A stretch of 64,000 bases of DNA from Flavobacterium microcysteis (GTDB taxonomy: Bacteria > Bacteroidota > Bacteroidia > Flavobacteriales > Flavobacteriaceae): positions 248,001 through 312,000 of the forward strand of contig NZ_VFJE01000054.1 in the NCBI RefSeq assembly GCF_006385255.1. Direction: 5' to 3'. The translations under genes were made by a program, and so were the position numbers. Below the pieces are notes generated by a model, which worked only from the letters and a program-made list of their open reading frames with translations, searched no databases and had not been told where the DNA came from. Below, in pieces: positions 9,456 through 18,895 of this stretch; position 1 is the stretch's first letter, and the number at the start of each line of letters is the position of its first letter.

Positions 9456-9842
9456 TTATGCTTTTCCCTTTAGGATATTTAAAAAAAGTAAAGCCCAAGC
9501 TATAATCATAAGCAATCCACCTATTGGTGTTATAAATCCTATAACGCTAAAATCTACGTTTGTTATATTTCTGGTAGCCAAAAGATAAATAGAACCAGAA
9601 AACAACAAAACGCCTGATAGGACTAAGTAGTAAATATTTTTTTTGGTCTTGTCAGACACCAACTTAGTGCTTCCAAGAAATAGCAGAAATAAGGCGTGGT
9701 ACATTTGATATCGTACTCCGGTTTCAAAAGAAACCAATTGCTCAACATCAAGAACTTTTTTCAAAGCATGCGCACCAAATGCACCTAATATGATAGCGAC
9801 AAAACCTAAAATTGCCGCTGCAGAAATAATCTTCCTATCCAT
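9456..9842 (-). CDS. DUF423 small membrane protein
   Basis: A 128-residue protein with four hydrophobic segments. The start (MDRKIISAAAILGFVAIILGAFGAH) carries the GAFGAHALKK motif typical of DUF423, a widespread inner-membrane family without settled function. It is divergent from the saccharopine dehydrogenase gene. Confidence 0.85.
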   Translation of the reverse strand: MDRKIISAAAILGFVAIILGAFGAHALKKVLDVEQLVSFETGVRYQMYHALFLLFLGSTKLVSDKTKKNIYYLVLSGVLLFSGSIYLLATRNITNVDFSVIGFITPIGGLLMIIAWALLFLNILKGKA

Positions 9843-9932
9843 TGTTGATTTAAATTTACCACAAAGTTAAGCATCTTGAAAACTTTATGACAATCAAACC
9901 GACATTAAGTTTTTTAAAATATAACAAATACC

Positions 9933-9940
9933 TACTTTTG
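9933..9940 (+). promoter_or_regulatory. -7 promoter box of the saccharopine dehydrogenase gene
   Basis: TACTTTTG fits TAnnTTTG, 28 nt upstream of the ATG at 9969. Confidence 0.5.
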
Positions 9941-9968
9941 TGTTATTATTAAAATTTTACGGTTTTTT

Positions 9969-11339
9969 ATGAGACATATCCTAATTATTGGGGCCGGAAG
10001 GTCTGCTTCTTCACTAATACAATATCTTCTAAACAAATCAGAAGAAGAAAACCTACACTTAACTATTGGCGACCTTTCACTAGAACTGGCTCAGAGAAAA
10101 ACCAAAAACCATAAAAATGCTACTGCAATTGCTTTCGACATCTTTAATGAAAGTCAGAGAAAAGAAGAAATCCAAAAAGCAGATATCGTCATTTCGATGC
10201 TTCCTGCACACATGCATATTGAAGTGGCAAAAGATTGCATCACTTACAAAAAACACATGGTTACGGCTTCCTATATCAGTGAAGCCATGCAAAGTTTGGA
10301 TGCCCAAGCCAAAGAGAATAATTTGGTTTTCATGAACGAAATAGGACTCGATCCGGGGATAGACCATATGAGTGCCATGAAAGTGATAGACGAAATTCGT
10401 GATAAGGGAGGCAAAATTATTCTTTTTGAATCTTTTTGTGGTGGACTTGTGGCTCCAGAATCTGATAATAATCTTTGGAATTATAAATTCACCTGGAATC
10501 CAAGAAACGTGGTATTGGCCGGACAAGGCGGTACCGCTAAATTTATTCAGGAAGGTACTTATAAGTATATCCCATATCATAAATTATTTAGAAGAACTGA
10601 GTTTATGGAAGTTGAAGGCTATGGCCGATTTGAAGGTTATGCCAATCGCGACTCCTTAAAATATAGAAGTGTATACGGTCTTGATGACGCCCTAACTTTG
10701 TATAGAGGAACGATTCGTCGTGTAGGTTTTTCAAAAGCGTGGAATATGTTCGTGCAGCTTGGAATGACGGACGATAGCTATGTTATGGAAAATTCCGAAA
10801 ACATGACTTATCGTGAGTTCACAAACTCTTTCTTGCCTTACCATCCAACCGATTCTGTAGAAATCAAATTACGATTGATTTTAAAGATAGATCAGGACGA
10901 TATCAAATGGGACAAATTATTAGAACTCGACTTGTTCAATAACAAAAAAATTGTCGGCTTGAAAAATGCTACTCCGGCACAAATTCTTGAAAAAATATTA
11001 AGCGAAAGCTGGTCGTTGGAAAAACATGACAAAGACATGATTGTGATGTATCACAAATTTGGCTACGTGCTTGACGGCAAAGAAAAACAGATTGATTCCA
11101 CTATGGTTTGCATAGGCGATGACCAGACTTATACCGCTATGGCAAAGACTGTAGGTCTTCCTGTAGCCATAGCTACTTTGCAGATTTTGAACGGAAACAT
11201 CAAAACTCCAGGTGTTCAATTACCAATACGCAGAGAAGTTTATCTTCCGATTTTGAAAGAACTGGAAAACTACGGCGTTACTTTCAATGAAAAAGAAGTT
11301 CCTTATATGGGTTATAATCCGATGCATGTAGCCGGATAA
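9969..11339 (+). CDS. Saccharopine dehydrogenase family protein
   Basis: A 456-residue NAD(P)-dependent oxidoreductase. The N-terminus MRHILIIGAGRSASSLIQYL is a Rossmann loop, and the LDPGIDHMSAMK segment marks the start of the saccharopine dehydrogenase C-terminal domain. The family takes part in lysine catabolism through saccharopine; related enzymes are lysine 6-dehydrogenases. The next gene downstream encodes an Lrp-type regulator, a common partner for amino-acid genes, which supports a role in lysine breakdown without proving it. Confidence 0.83.
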   Translation: MRHILIIGAGRSASSLIQYLLNKSEEENLHLTIGDLSLELAQRKTKNHKNATAIAFDIFNESQRKEEIQKADIVISMLPAHMHIEVAKDCITYKKHMVTASYISEAMQSLDAQAKENNLVFMNEIGLDPGIDHMSAMKVIDEIRDKGGKIILFESFCGGLVAPESDNNLWNYKFTWNPRNVVLAGQGGTAKFIQEGTYKYIPYHKLFRRTEFMEVEGYGRFEGYANRDSLKYRSVYGLDDALTLYRGTIRRVGFSKAWNMFVQLGMTDDSYVMENSENMTYREFTNSFLPYHPTDSVEIKLRLILKIDQDDIKWDKLLELDLFNNKKIVGLKNATPAQILEKILSESWSLEKHDKDMIVMYHKFGYVLDGKEKQIDSTMVCIGDDQTYTAMAKTVGLPVAIATLQILNGNIKTPGVQLPIRREVYLPILKELENYGVTFNEKEVPYMGYNPMHVAG

Positions 11340-11350
11340 AAAAATATTTA

Positions 11351-11408
11351 GCCACTGATTACACAGATTTCCACTGATTAACCAACAGAAATCTGTGCAA
11401 TCTGCGGC
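11351..11408. repeat. Dyad intergenic repeat of the CACTGATTACACAGATTT type
   Basis: An imperfect inverted repeat with arms GCCACTGATTACACAGATTT (11351-11370) and its near-complement ending in CTGCGGC (11389-11408). From memory, very similar sequences recur between genes in Flavobacterium and other bacteria. No other copy was noticed in this window. It may also end transcription of the preceding gene. Confidence 0.55.
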
Positions 11409-11494
11409 ATTAATCTTCCAAAATTCAAACATAAATTCATATTTTTGATTAAACTAAAACTGAAATTCCTCAATTCAGTTACAAATCAAAACTC

Positions 11495-11965
11495 ATGAAG
11501 ATTAATTCCTTACAAATAGAAATTGACGGTATCGACAAAGAAATCCTTCGTGACCTAATGGAAGATGCCCGAAAGCCAATACTTCAGATTGCGAATAAAA
11601 TAGGTATTTCCGGAGCTGCTATCCATCAGCGTCTTCGAAAACTAGAACAATCTGGGGTTATTTCAGGGTCAAAATTTGTAGTCAATGCAAAAGTCCTGGG
11701 TTATAGCACGATGGCTTTTGTTGGAATCTATTTGGACAAAGCAGCCCGAAATCCGGAAGCGGTTCGTGAATTACGAAAAATCCCTGAAGTTTTGGAATGT
11801 CATTATACTACAGGAAACTGGTCAATTCTTATCAAGATCATCTGTCGTGATAACGAACATCTGATGCAATTATTAAACACCAAAATACAGGTTATAGAAG
11901 GCGTTTCCAGAACAGAAACCTTTATCTCTTTAGACCAGCAGATAGAGAGACAGATACAGTTGTAG
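11495..11965 (+). CDS. Lrp/AsnC family transcriptional regulator
   Basis: A 156-residue regulator. The N-terminal helix-turn-helix reads DGIDKEILRDLMEDARKPI through ISGAAIHQRLRKLEQSGVI, and the C-terminal half is a RAM ligand-binding domain with CHYTTGNWSILIK. Lrp-type proteins form dimers and octamers and respond to amino acids. Its position after the saccharopine dehydrogenase gene suggests control of lysine metabolism; this is an inference from context. Confidence 0.9.
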   Translation: MKINSLQIEIDGIDKEILRDLMEDARKPILQIANKIGISGAAIHQRLRKLEQSGVISGSKFVVNAKVLGYSTMAFVGIYLDKAARNPEAVRELRKIPEVLECHYTTGNWSILIKIICRDNEHLMQLLNTKIQVIEGVSRTETFISLDQQIERQIQL

Positions 11966-12040
11966 ATTTGGAGATTTTTGATTTGGGATTTATGATTGGA
12001 GAGTTTAGATTTATGATTTTAGATTTGGGATTTTTGGTGT
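11966..12040. repeat. Degenerate GATTT-rich intergenic tract
   Basis: A run of imperfect units such as GATTTGGGATTTATGATT, without a coding frame. A similar tract follows ftsX (16950-17020) and a CTGAAAT version lies before frr (21735-21775). These look like simple-sequence intergenic filler of the host chromosome. Confidence 0.5.
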
Positions 12041-12133
12041 GTAGTCATAGGTGATTTGCGGGTAAGTTAAATACCAAGTTTAAGCTACTAGTTCAGAATA
12101 CCTTTAATTTTTACAGACATGAGAACTACAAAC

Positions 12134-12163
12134 AAAAAAATCCGTGCTTTGTTAAACACGGAT
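12134..12163 (-). terminator. Terminator of the metallopeptidase gene
   Basis: Arms ATCCGTG (12140-12146) and CACGGAT (12157-12163) around a 10-nt loop. On the minus strand the stem is followed by seven T. Confidence 0.75.
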
Positions 12164-12217
12164 CATTTTAATTATTCCACAAGACCTAAAATCTTAAATC
12201 ATTAAATCTTAAATTCA

Positions 12218-12916
12218 TTAGTCTCTTCTGCCTCCAAAAACCTGAAGTGCCCAATACAGTAGCGAAGCTAATGAACCAATCGCAGCTACAAGGTAAGTTC
12301 GTGCGGCCCACTTCAATGAATCTTCAGCACCCGCATATTCTTGTTGGCTCAACATATTTTTATTTTTTAACCAAGCCAAAGCTCTGTTACTAGCATCATA
12401 TTCCACCGGAAGCGTAATAAAACTGAAGAGAGTGGCAAATGCCATCATAACCAGACCCGCTACTGCGATATAGAAGCCTCCCACAAAACCGGTAGCTGCC
12501 CCAAGAATCAATCCTCCAATCACCACCCATTGCGACATTCCAGAAGTTACGTTCACAATCGGAACTAACTTAGAACGCATATTCAACCACTCATAAGCCT
12601 GGGCATGCTGTACGGCATGTCCTACTTCGTGAGCAGCAACAGCCGCAGCCGCAGCATTTCTTTGATTATATACTGCTTCGCTCAGGTTTACCGTTTTGTC
12701 TGCAGGATTATAATGGTCTGTCAATCTACCGGGAGTTGAAATTACTCGTACTCCTGTGATGCCATGATCTTGCAACATTTTTTCAGCAATTTCCGCACCG
12801 CTCATTCCGTTGCGTAAATGTACTTTCGAATAAAACTCAAATTTGCTTTGCAGCTTGGCACTAACAGCCCAACTGACCAATGCGATAACACCTATTAAGA
12901 TATAATATCCAATCAT
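12218..12916 (-). CDS. Zinc metallopeptidase, YugP-like
   Basis: A 232-residue membrane protein of the neutral zinc metallopeptidase family related to Bacillus YugP. The N-terminal segment MIGYYILIGVIALVSW is hydrophobic, the active site is HEVGH in AAAVAAHEVGHAVQHA, and two or three further hydrophobic segments follow. Substrates are not known. I prefer the ATG at 12916 because it opens the transmembrane helix; an upstream in-frame start 15 codons earlier would add a basic, poorly conserved extension. Confidence 0.83.
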   Translation of the reverse strand: MIGYYILIGVIALVSWAVSAKLQSKFEFYSKVHLRNGMSGAEIAEKMLQDHGITGVRVISTPGRLTDHYNPADKTVNLSEAVYNQRNAAAAAVAAHEVGHAVQHAQAYEWLNMRSKLVPIVNVTSGMSQWVVIGGLILGAATGFVGGFYIAVAGLVMMAFATLFSFITLPVEYDASNRALAWLKNKNMLSQQEYAGAEDSLKWAARTYLVAAIGSLASLLYWALQVFGGRRD

Positions 12917-12947
12917 TTTTTTTGTTTTTTGATATCTAATTATAAAC

Positions 12948-12975
12948 AAAAACCTCGCCAATATAGCGAGGTTTT
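12948..12975 (-). terminator. Terminator of leuS
   Basis: Arms AACCTCGC (12951-12958) and GCGAGGTT (12966-12973) with a 7-nt loop. The A-rich left side gives a T-run on the minus strand. It lies within the untranslated region just upstream of the metallopeptidase start. Confidence 0.75.
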
Positions 12976-13016
12976 GTCAATACTGAAACTTTGTCAGTGC
13001 TAATATTCTCTTAAAA

Positions 13017-15881
13017 TCAACCTACAAGATTGATGATTTTTCCTGGAACGATGATAATCTTGTTAGGCGTTTTGCCATTCAATTGTTTGATGGTCCTTTC
13101 ATCAGCCATTACAATGTCTTCAATTTCCTTTACAGTCAAATTCAATGGAAGGTTAATTGTAAAACGCATTTTTCCGTTAAACGACACCGGATATTCTTTA
13201 TTGTTTTCTATCAGGTATTCCGGATTGAATCGTGGAAAAGGAACTGCAGAAATACTTTCTTTATGTCCTAATCTTTCCCATAATTCTTCAGCGATGTGAG
13301 GCGCATAAGGCGAAATTACAACGGCTAACGGCTCCAATATAGAACGCTCATGGCAGTTCATTGCCGTCAATTCATTTACAGCAATCATAAAAGAACTTAC
13401 CGAAGTGTTGAACGAGAAGTTCTCGATATCTTCCTGTACTTTTTTGATTGTCTTATGCAACGTTTTCAATGCTTCCGGTGAAGCAGGATTTGAATTTACA
13501 ATCAAACCATTATCATCAAAATACAACTTCCAAAGCTTTTTCAAGAATCCGAAAACACCTGTTATTCCGGCAGTATTCCATGGCTTGGCTTGCTCTAACG
13601 GCCCCAAGAACATTTCATATAGACGCAATGTATCAGCTCCGTATTCATTACAAATGTCATCCGGATTGACAACATTATACCAACGTTTGGACATTTTCTC
13701 TACTTCTCTGCCTACAAAAAATCTTCCGTTTTCTGTTACAAATTCTGCATCATTGAATTGAGGCTGCCATTGTCTCAATTTCTCGATATCAATTTCATCA
13801 GAAGCATTCACAAGACTTACATCTATATGAAGTCCTTCCGTTTCGTAATTATTTTTGATATTTTTAGAAACATAAGTATTGGTTCCGGAAATTCTGTAAA
13901 CCAAAGCACTCATTCCCAAAATCATTCCCTGATTGATTAATTTCTTGAACGGTTCTTCTTGGTTAACAAAACCTCTGTCTTTCAAAAATTTGTTCCAGAA
14001 ACGGGAGTACAACAAGTGGCCAGTAGCATGCTCGCTACCTCCTATATATAAATCGACATTTTGCCAATAATTTTGAGCTTCTTCAGAAACAAACTCCTCT
14101 TCATTATGTGCGTCCATATAACGAAGCCAGTACCAAGAGCTTCCTGCCCAGCCCGGCATCGTATTTAATTCTAAAGGAAAAACAGTCACATCGTCTATCA
14201 ATTCATTGCTAACAACTGTAGCATTTTTTGTATCCCATGCCCATTCTGATGCATTTCCTAAAGGTGGTTGTCCGTCTTCTGTTGGCAAATATTTTTCTAC
14301 TTCCGGAAGACGAATCGGCAAATGCTGCGCTTCAATCATCTGTGGCAATCCGTTCACATAATAAACCGGGAAAGGCTCACCCCAATATCTCTGGCGTGAA
14401 AAAACAGCATCACGCAAACGATAATTGGTTTTTCCTTTTCCTTGCCCTAATTCTTCCAGTGCTTCAATTGCTTTTTTAGTAGCCTTTTTGTAATCCAGTC
14501 CGTTTAGGAAATCTGAATTGCCAATCACTACATTATCTTTTGAAGTATAGGCTTCTTCTGAAATATCAGCTCCTGCAAAAATATTTTTAATTGGAATATT
14601 AAAATGTTTGGCAAAGGCATAATCACGCTCATCACCACAAGGAACAGCCATAACAGCTCCAGTTCCATATCCCGCCAACACATAGTCACCAATCCAAACC
14701 GGAACGGCTTCTTTTGTAAACGGATGCTCTGCATAAGCTCCTGTGAAAACACCTGAAATAGTCTTTACATCGGCCATTCTATCACGTTCACTACGTTTGG
14801 AAGTCGCTTCAACATACGCTTCAACAGCTTTCTTTTGTTCCGGCGTAGTGATTTTTGCTACCAAATCATGTTCTGGAGCCAAAGTCATAAAGGTTACACC
14901 AAAAATCGTATCAGGACGGGTTGTAAAAACTTCAATCGCATGATTGTTTGTTTCGTCGCCGCTCAAAATATAATCTACTGCATTTCTTTCAAATTGAGAG
15001 TCTTTTACTTTAAAAGTTACAGAAGCTCCAACTGATTTTCCTATCCAGTTTCTTTGGCTTTCTTTCAAAGATTCTGTCCAATCGATGGTTTCCAAACCTG
15101 TAAGCAAACGTTCTGCATAAGCTGAAATCCTCATGCTCCATTGCGTCATTTTTTTACGGATCACCGGATGTCCACCTCTTTCAGAAACGCCATTTATAAT
15201 TTCGTCATTTGCCAAAACAGTTCCCAATGCCGGGCACCAGTTTACTTCTGTTTCTGCCAAAAACGTAAGACGGTATTTCAATAAAATTCTTTCTTGATCT
15301 TCTTTGGAATAGGATTTCCATTCTTTGGCAGAAAAAGCAGGAATAGCATCATCAGCAACAGCATTTACCTTTTCATTACCATTTTCCTCAAATTCAAGAA
15401 TAAGGGTTCTTATATCTCTTGCCTCATTCGCATCTTTATCATACCAAGAATTGAACAGCTGAATAAAAATCCACTGAGTCCATTTATAATATTCCGGACT
15501 GGATGTTCTTACTTCTCTGCTCCAGTCAAAAGAAAAACCAATCTTATCTAACTGCTCTCTATAACGGGCAATATTTTCTTTGGTTGTCTTGTCTGGATGC
15601 TGCCCTGTCTGGATAGCATACTGCTCAGCCGGAAGACCAAAACTATCATAGCCTTGCGGATGCAGAACATTAAATCCCTGGTGTCTTTTAAATCTTGCAT
15701 AAATATCAGATGCAATATATCCGAGCGGATGCCCTACATGGAGACCTGCCCCAGAAGGATAAGGAAACATATCCAAAACATAGTATTTTGGTTTATCAGA
15801 ATTATTTTCTGCGTGGAAGGTTCCGTTTTCTGCCCAGTATTTTTGCCATCTGGCTTCAATTTCGTTAGGATTGTATTTCAT
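13017..15881 (-). CDS. leuS: Leucyl-tRNA synthetase
   Basis: Charges tRNA-Leu in the cytoplasm. The 954-residue length is normal for a bacterial enzyme with editing (CP1) and leucine-specific domains. The HIGH motif is seen as HVGH in FPYPSGAGLHVGHPLG near the N-terminus, editing-domain residues include TTRPDTIFG, and the second signature is KMSKR. A complete -33/-7 promoter lies about 100 nt upstream. Confidence 0.97.
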   Translation of the reverse strand: MKYNPNEIEARWQKYWAENGTFHAENNSDKPKYYVLDMFPYPSGAGLHVGHPLGYIASDIYARFKRHQGFNVLHPQGYDSFGLPAEQYAIQTGQHPDKTTKENIARYREQLDKIGFSFDWSREVRTSSPEYYKWTQWIFIQLFNSWYDKDANEARDIRTLILEFEENGNEKVNAVADDAIPAFSAKEWKSYSKEDQERILLKYRLTFLAETEVNWCPALGTVLANDEIINGVSERGGHPVIRKKMTQWSMRISAYAERLLTGLETIDWTESLKESQRNWIGKSVGASVTFKVKDSQFERNAVDYILSGDETNNHAIEVFTTRPDTIFGVTFMTLAPEHDLVAKITTPEQKKAVEAYVEATSKRSERDRMADVKTISGVFTGAYAEHPFTKEAVPVWIGDYVLAGYGTGAVMAVPCGDERDYAFAKHFNIPIKNIFAGADISEEAYTSKDNVVIGNSDFLNGLDYKKATKKAIEALEELGQGKGKTNYRLRDAVFSRQRYWGEPFPVYYVNGLPQMIEAQHLPIRLPEVEKYLPTEDGQPPLGNASEWAWDTKNATVVSNELIDDVTVFPLELNTMPGWAGSSWYWLRYMDAHNEEEFVSEEAQNYWQNVDLYIGGSEHATGHLLYSRFWNKFLKDRGFVNQEEPFKKLINQGMILGMSALVYRISGTNTYVSKNIKNNYETEGLHIDVSLVNASDEIDIEKLRQWQPQFNDAEFVTENGRFFVGREVEKMSKRWYNVVNPDDICNEYGADTLRLYEMFLGPLEQAKPWNTAGITGVFGFLKKLWKLYFDDNGLIVNSNPASPEALKTLHKTIKKVQEDIENFSFNTSVSSFMIAVNELTAMNCHERSILEPLAVVISPYAPHIAEELWERLGHKESISAVPFPRFNPEYLIENNKEYPVSFNGKMRFTINLPLNLTVKEIEDIVMADERTIKQLNGKTPNKIIIVPGKIINLVG

Positions 15882-15974
15882 CGTATCAGATTCTAAGTCG
15901 CTAAGATCTTTAGGTTTAAGGTTAATGTTCAGAGAGTTATTTTGCTATATACAAAAAAAATCAATTCAAGGTAG

Positions 15975-16005
15975 CAAATTTACGTTTATTGTACGAAAGT
16001 CAAAA
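15975..16005 (-). promoter_or_regulatory. Promoter of leuS (-33 and -7)
   Basis: Minus-strand TTTTG (16001-16005) and TAAATTTG (15975-15982) separated by 18 nt. This is the best match in the core region to the full Bacteroidetes promoter TTG-N(17-23)-TAnnTTTG. It predicts a leader of roughly 90 nt. Confidence 0.65.
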
Positions 16006-16069
16006 CTTTGAGCGTTATAAACTGTGTTTAAAGAAATCTTTATTATTTTTACAGCATTAAATCAAAACT

Positions 16070-16945
16070 ATGGCTTCATCATTTGAAAAATTTCAAAAGC
16101 GACGACTTATTTCTTCTTATTTTTCCGTGGTATTGAGCGTTTTCCTGGTACTCTTTTTACTGGGAATTTTAGGGTTATTTGTAATCAATTCAAAGAAATT
16201 GTCGGATGACTTTAAGGAAGAAATCGCCATGTCGGTTTATTTTAAAAATGAGGCTAACGATAGCATTATCAATGCGTTTGATACTCAATTAAAGACATCA
16301 AAATTTGTAAAATCTTACGAATTTGTAACCAAAGACAAAGCGGCCAAGCAGCATACGGATATTATTGGGGAAGATTTTATGGCATTTTTGGGTGAAAACC
16401 CTTTGGAGAATTCATTCGATATTCACTTAAAAGCAGATTATATAGTAACAGACAGTATCAAGAAATTTGAATCAAAGATTGTTAACAATCCAATGGTTTC
16501 TGACATTGTTTATGATAAAGTCTTAGTAAATCTGGTAAATGACAACATCCAAAGAATCAGTTTTTGGATTTTGATTGCCAGCGGATTTTTGGCTTTGGTT
16601 GCGGTTTTGCTAATTAACAGCTCAATGCGTTTGTCCATTTATTCAAACCGTTTCATTATTAAAACGATGCAGATGGTTGGAGCAACAAAATCATTTATCC
16701 GCAAGCCTTTTATCTGGCGAAGCATCAAATTGGGAATTATAGGTTCTCTTTTGGCCATTTTCGCTTTAATGGGCGTATTGTATTATGTAGAAACTAATTT
16801 CCCGAATCTGAAAATCATGGAAGACCAAATGATGATAGGTTTGGTTTTGGTTGGCGTTTTGGTTGTCGGAATCCTGATTACATGGTTCAGTACTTTTTTT
16901 GCAACACAGCGATTCTTGAATTTGCGTACAGACGATTTGTATTAA
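16070..16945 (+). CDS. ftsX: Cell division ABC transporter permease FtsX
   Basis: A 291-residue membrane protein with the FtsX layout: one membrane segment at about residues 20-45, a periplasmic domain to about 165, then three further segments with TMQMVGATKSFIRKPF between them. With the ATPase FtsE it controls peptidoglycan hydrolases at the division site. No ftsE gene is seen next to it in this window. It heads a co-directional run with DUF3098, uppP, truB and the YiiX-like gene. Confidence 0.88.
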   Translation: MASSFEKFQKRRLISSYFSVVLSVFLVLFLLGILGLFVINSKKLSDDFKEEIAMSVYFKNEANDSIINAFDTQLKTSKFVKSYEFVTKDKAAKQHTDIIGEDFMAFLGENPLENSFDIHLKADYIVTDSIKKFESKIVNNPMVSDIVYDKVLVNLVNDNIQRISFWILIASGFLALVAVLLINSSMRLSIYSNRFIIKTMQMVGATKSFIRKPFIWRSIKLGIIGSLLAIFALMGVLYYVETNFPNLKIMEDQMMIGLVLVGVLVVGILITWFSTFFATQRFLNLRTDDLY

Positions 16946-17065
16946 TATTGGTTTTTTGATTTGAGATTTCTGATTTTTGATCTTTGATTTGAGATTTTGG
17001 ATTTTGGATTTTGGATTTCCGCATAAAAACTTTGGCTTCTGGCTATTAACTTTTGACTTAAAATT

Positions 17066-17314
17066 ATGAGTACTAAAGAAACAAATACACAAAAAAACGA
17101 GTTCCTTTTCGACAAGGTAAACTATAAATTTTTATTGATAGGGATTGGTGTTATTGCGCTTGGATTTATCCTGATGTCGGGAGGTGGAAGCCATGACCCA
17201 GCTGTTTTTAGCGATAAGATTTTTGATTTCAGAAGAATCCGTCTGGCTCCTACAACCGTACTGATTGGTTTTGGAATTACGATTTACGCCATTTTAAAAA
17301 ATCCTAAAAAATAG
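17066..17314 (+). CDS. DUF3098 membrane protein
   Basis: An 82-residue protein with two hydrophobic segments and the conserved FILMSGGGSHDPAVF and FDFRRIRLAPTTVLIGF stretches of DUF3098. The family accompanies ftsX and uppP in Bacteroidetes, which hints at an envelope role, but the function is unknown. Confidence 0.82.
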   Translation: MSTKETNTQKNEFLFDKVNYKFLLIGIGVIALGFILMSGGGSHDPAVFSDKIFDFRRIRLAPTTVLIGFGITIYAILKNPKK

Positions 17315-17377
17315 ATTGGATTTCTTATTTCGTCCAGCGGAATAACAATCTGATAATTGACAATCTTACCTAACAGA

Positions 17378-18187
17378 ATGGATTTAATCGAAGCAATTTT
17401 AATCGCCATCGTTGAAGGCCTAACAGAATACCTGCCTGTTTCTTCTACTGGACACATGATTTTCACAAGTTCCTATTTTGGAATCCAAGAAGACGATTTC
17501 ACAAAACTATTTCAGGTTTCTATACAATTTGGCGCCATTCTGGCTGTTGTAGTTTTATACTGGAGAAAATTTTTCAATTTCAGCAAGCTGAACTTTTATA
17601 TCAAATTAGCCTTGGCAGTAGTTCCAGCGCTAATTTTAGGTTATCTTTTTGACGATTATATCGATGCCGTATTAGGTAATCCTATCCCGATTGCAATCGT
17701 ATTGATTGTTGGAGGTTTTATCTTGCTTTTTATTGACAACTATTTCAAAAACCCTGTTGTTGCTGAAGAAGAAGACATTTCGATAAAAAAAGCAGTCACT
17801 ATTGGTTTTTGGCAATGTCTGGCAATGATGCCGGGAACAAGCCGCTCAGCTGCTTCAATCATCGGCGGCATGCAACAAGGACTGACACGACAGGTTGCTG
17901 CCGAGTTTTCATTCTTTTTGGCCGTTCCAACAATGCTTGCCGTGACCTGCTATTCTGTATTTTTGAAAACCTACAAGGTTTCAGGATTAAAAGGTTATGA
18001 GTTGTTGACACAATCTGGCGACAATATGAAATTATTTGTTATTGGAAATATCATCGCCTTTATCGTTGCGATTATTGCCATCAAATTCTTTATAGGAGTT
18101 ATCAAAAAATACGGTTTCAAACCGTGGGGCTATTACAGAATAGTAGCCGGAACATTGCTCCTAATTTATTTCATCTACATAAAATAA
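17378..18187 (+). CDS. uppP: Undecaprenyl-diphosphatase
   Basis: Recycles undecaprenyl diphosphate to the monophosphate carrier for cell-wall synthesis and confers bacitracin tolerance. The 269-residue polytopic protein has the two family motifs EGLTEYLPVSSTGH near the N-terminus and PGTSRSAASIIGG in the middle. I chose the ATG at 17378 rather than the TTG at 17357 because the family begins MDLIEAILIAI. It lies 7 bp upstream of truB and is probably cotranscribed. Confidence 0.93.
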   Translation: MDLIEAILIAIVEGLTEYLPVSSTGHMIFTSSYFGIQEDDFTKLFQVSIQFGAILAVVVLYWRKFFNFSKLNFYIKLALAVVPALILGYLFDDYIDAVLGNPIPIAIVLIVGGFILLFIDNYFKNPVVAEEEDISIKKAVTIGFWQCLAMMPGTSRSAASIIGGMQQGLTRQVAAEFSFFLAVPTMLAVTCYSVFLKTYKVSGLKGYELLTQSGDNMKLFVIGNIIAFIVAIIAIKFFIGVIKKYGFKPWGYYRIVAGTLLLIYFIYIK

Positions 18188-18194
18188 CTTCCCA

Positions 18195-18893
18195 GTGACA
18201 GCACAAGATTTTCAAGACGGACAGGTTTTACAGATAGACAAGCCTTTGAACTGGACCTCTTTTCAAGCGGTTAACAAGTTAAAATGGGCCTTGAAAAGCA
18301 AGCTGGGATTAAAAAAAATCAAGATTGGCCATGCCGGAACTCTTGATCCGCTGGCTACCGGACTGCTTTTGGTCTGTACAGGAAAATTCACAAAAAGGAT
18401 TTCCGAGTTACAAGGACAGGAAAAAGAATATACCGGAACCATTACGGTTGGCGCAACAACGCCTTCTTATGATTTGGAAACGGAAATCAACGAAACATTC
18501 CCTACTGACCATATCACAGAAGAACTGATCCATGAAACCATAAAACAGTTTATTGGTGAAATCGACCAGCGTCCTCCTATTTTCTCAGCCCTGAAAAAAG
18601 ATGGTGTCCGCTTGTACGAACATGCCCGAAATGGTGAAGAAGTTGAAATTCCAACACGAAAAACTGTTATTCACGAATTTGAAATTACCCGAATTGCTCT
18701 TCCCGAAATTGATTTCAGGGTAGTCTGCAGTAAAGGAACCTATATTCGTTCACTGGCTTTCGATTTCGGAAAAGCTTTAAACTCCGGAGGGCATCTTACC
18801 GCTTTACGCAGGACAAAAATCGGCAATTATGATGTAAAGGACGGTTATGACCTGGAAGCTTTTGTAGATTCTCTTCCTAAAAAAACAGAATAA
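18195..18893 (+). CDS. truB: tRNA pseudouridine-55 synthase
   Basis: Isomerises uridine 55 in the T loop of tRNAs. The 232-residue protein has the catalytic motif GHAGTLDPLATG with the nucleophilic aspartate near residue 51, and the later SKGTYIRSLAFDFG motif. The start codon is GTG at 18195. It sits between uppP (7 bp) and the YiiX-like gene (2 bp), so it is in an operon. Confidence 0.94.
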   Translation: MTAQDFQDGQVLQIDKPLNWTSFQAVNKLKWALKSKLGLKKIKIGHAGTLDPLATGLLLVCTGKFTKRISELQGQEKEYTGTITVGATTPSYDLETEINETFPTDHITEELIHETIKQFIGEIDQRPPIFSALKKDGVRLYEHARNGEEVEIPTRKTVIHEFEITRIALPEIDFRVVCSKGTYIRSLAFDFGKALNSGGHLTALRRTKIGNYDVKDGYDLEAFVDSLPKKTE

Positions 18894-18895
18894 CC

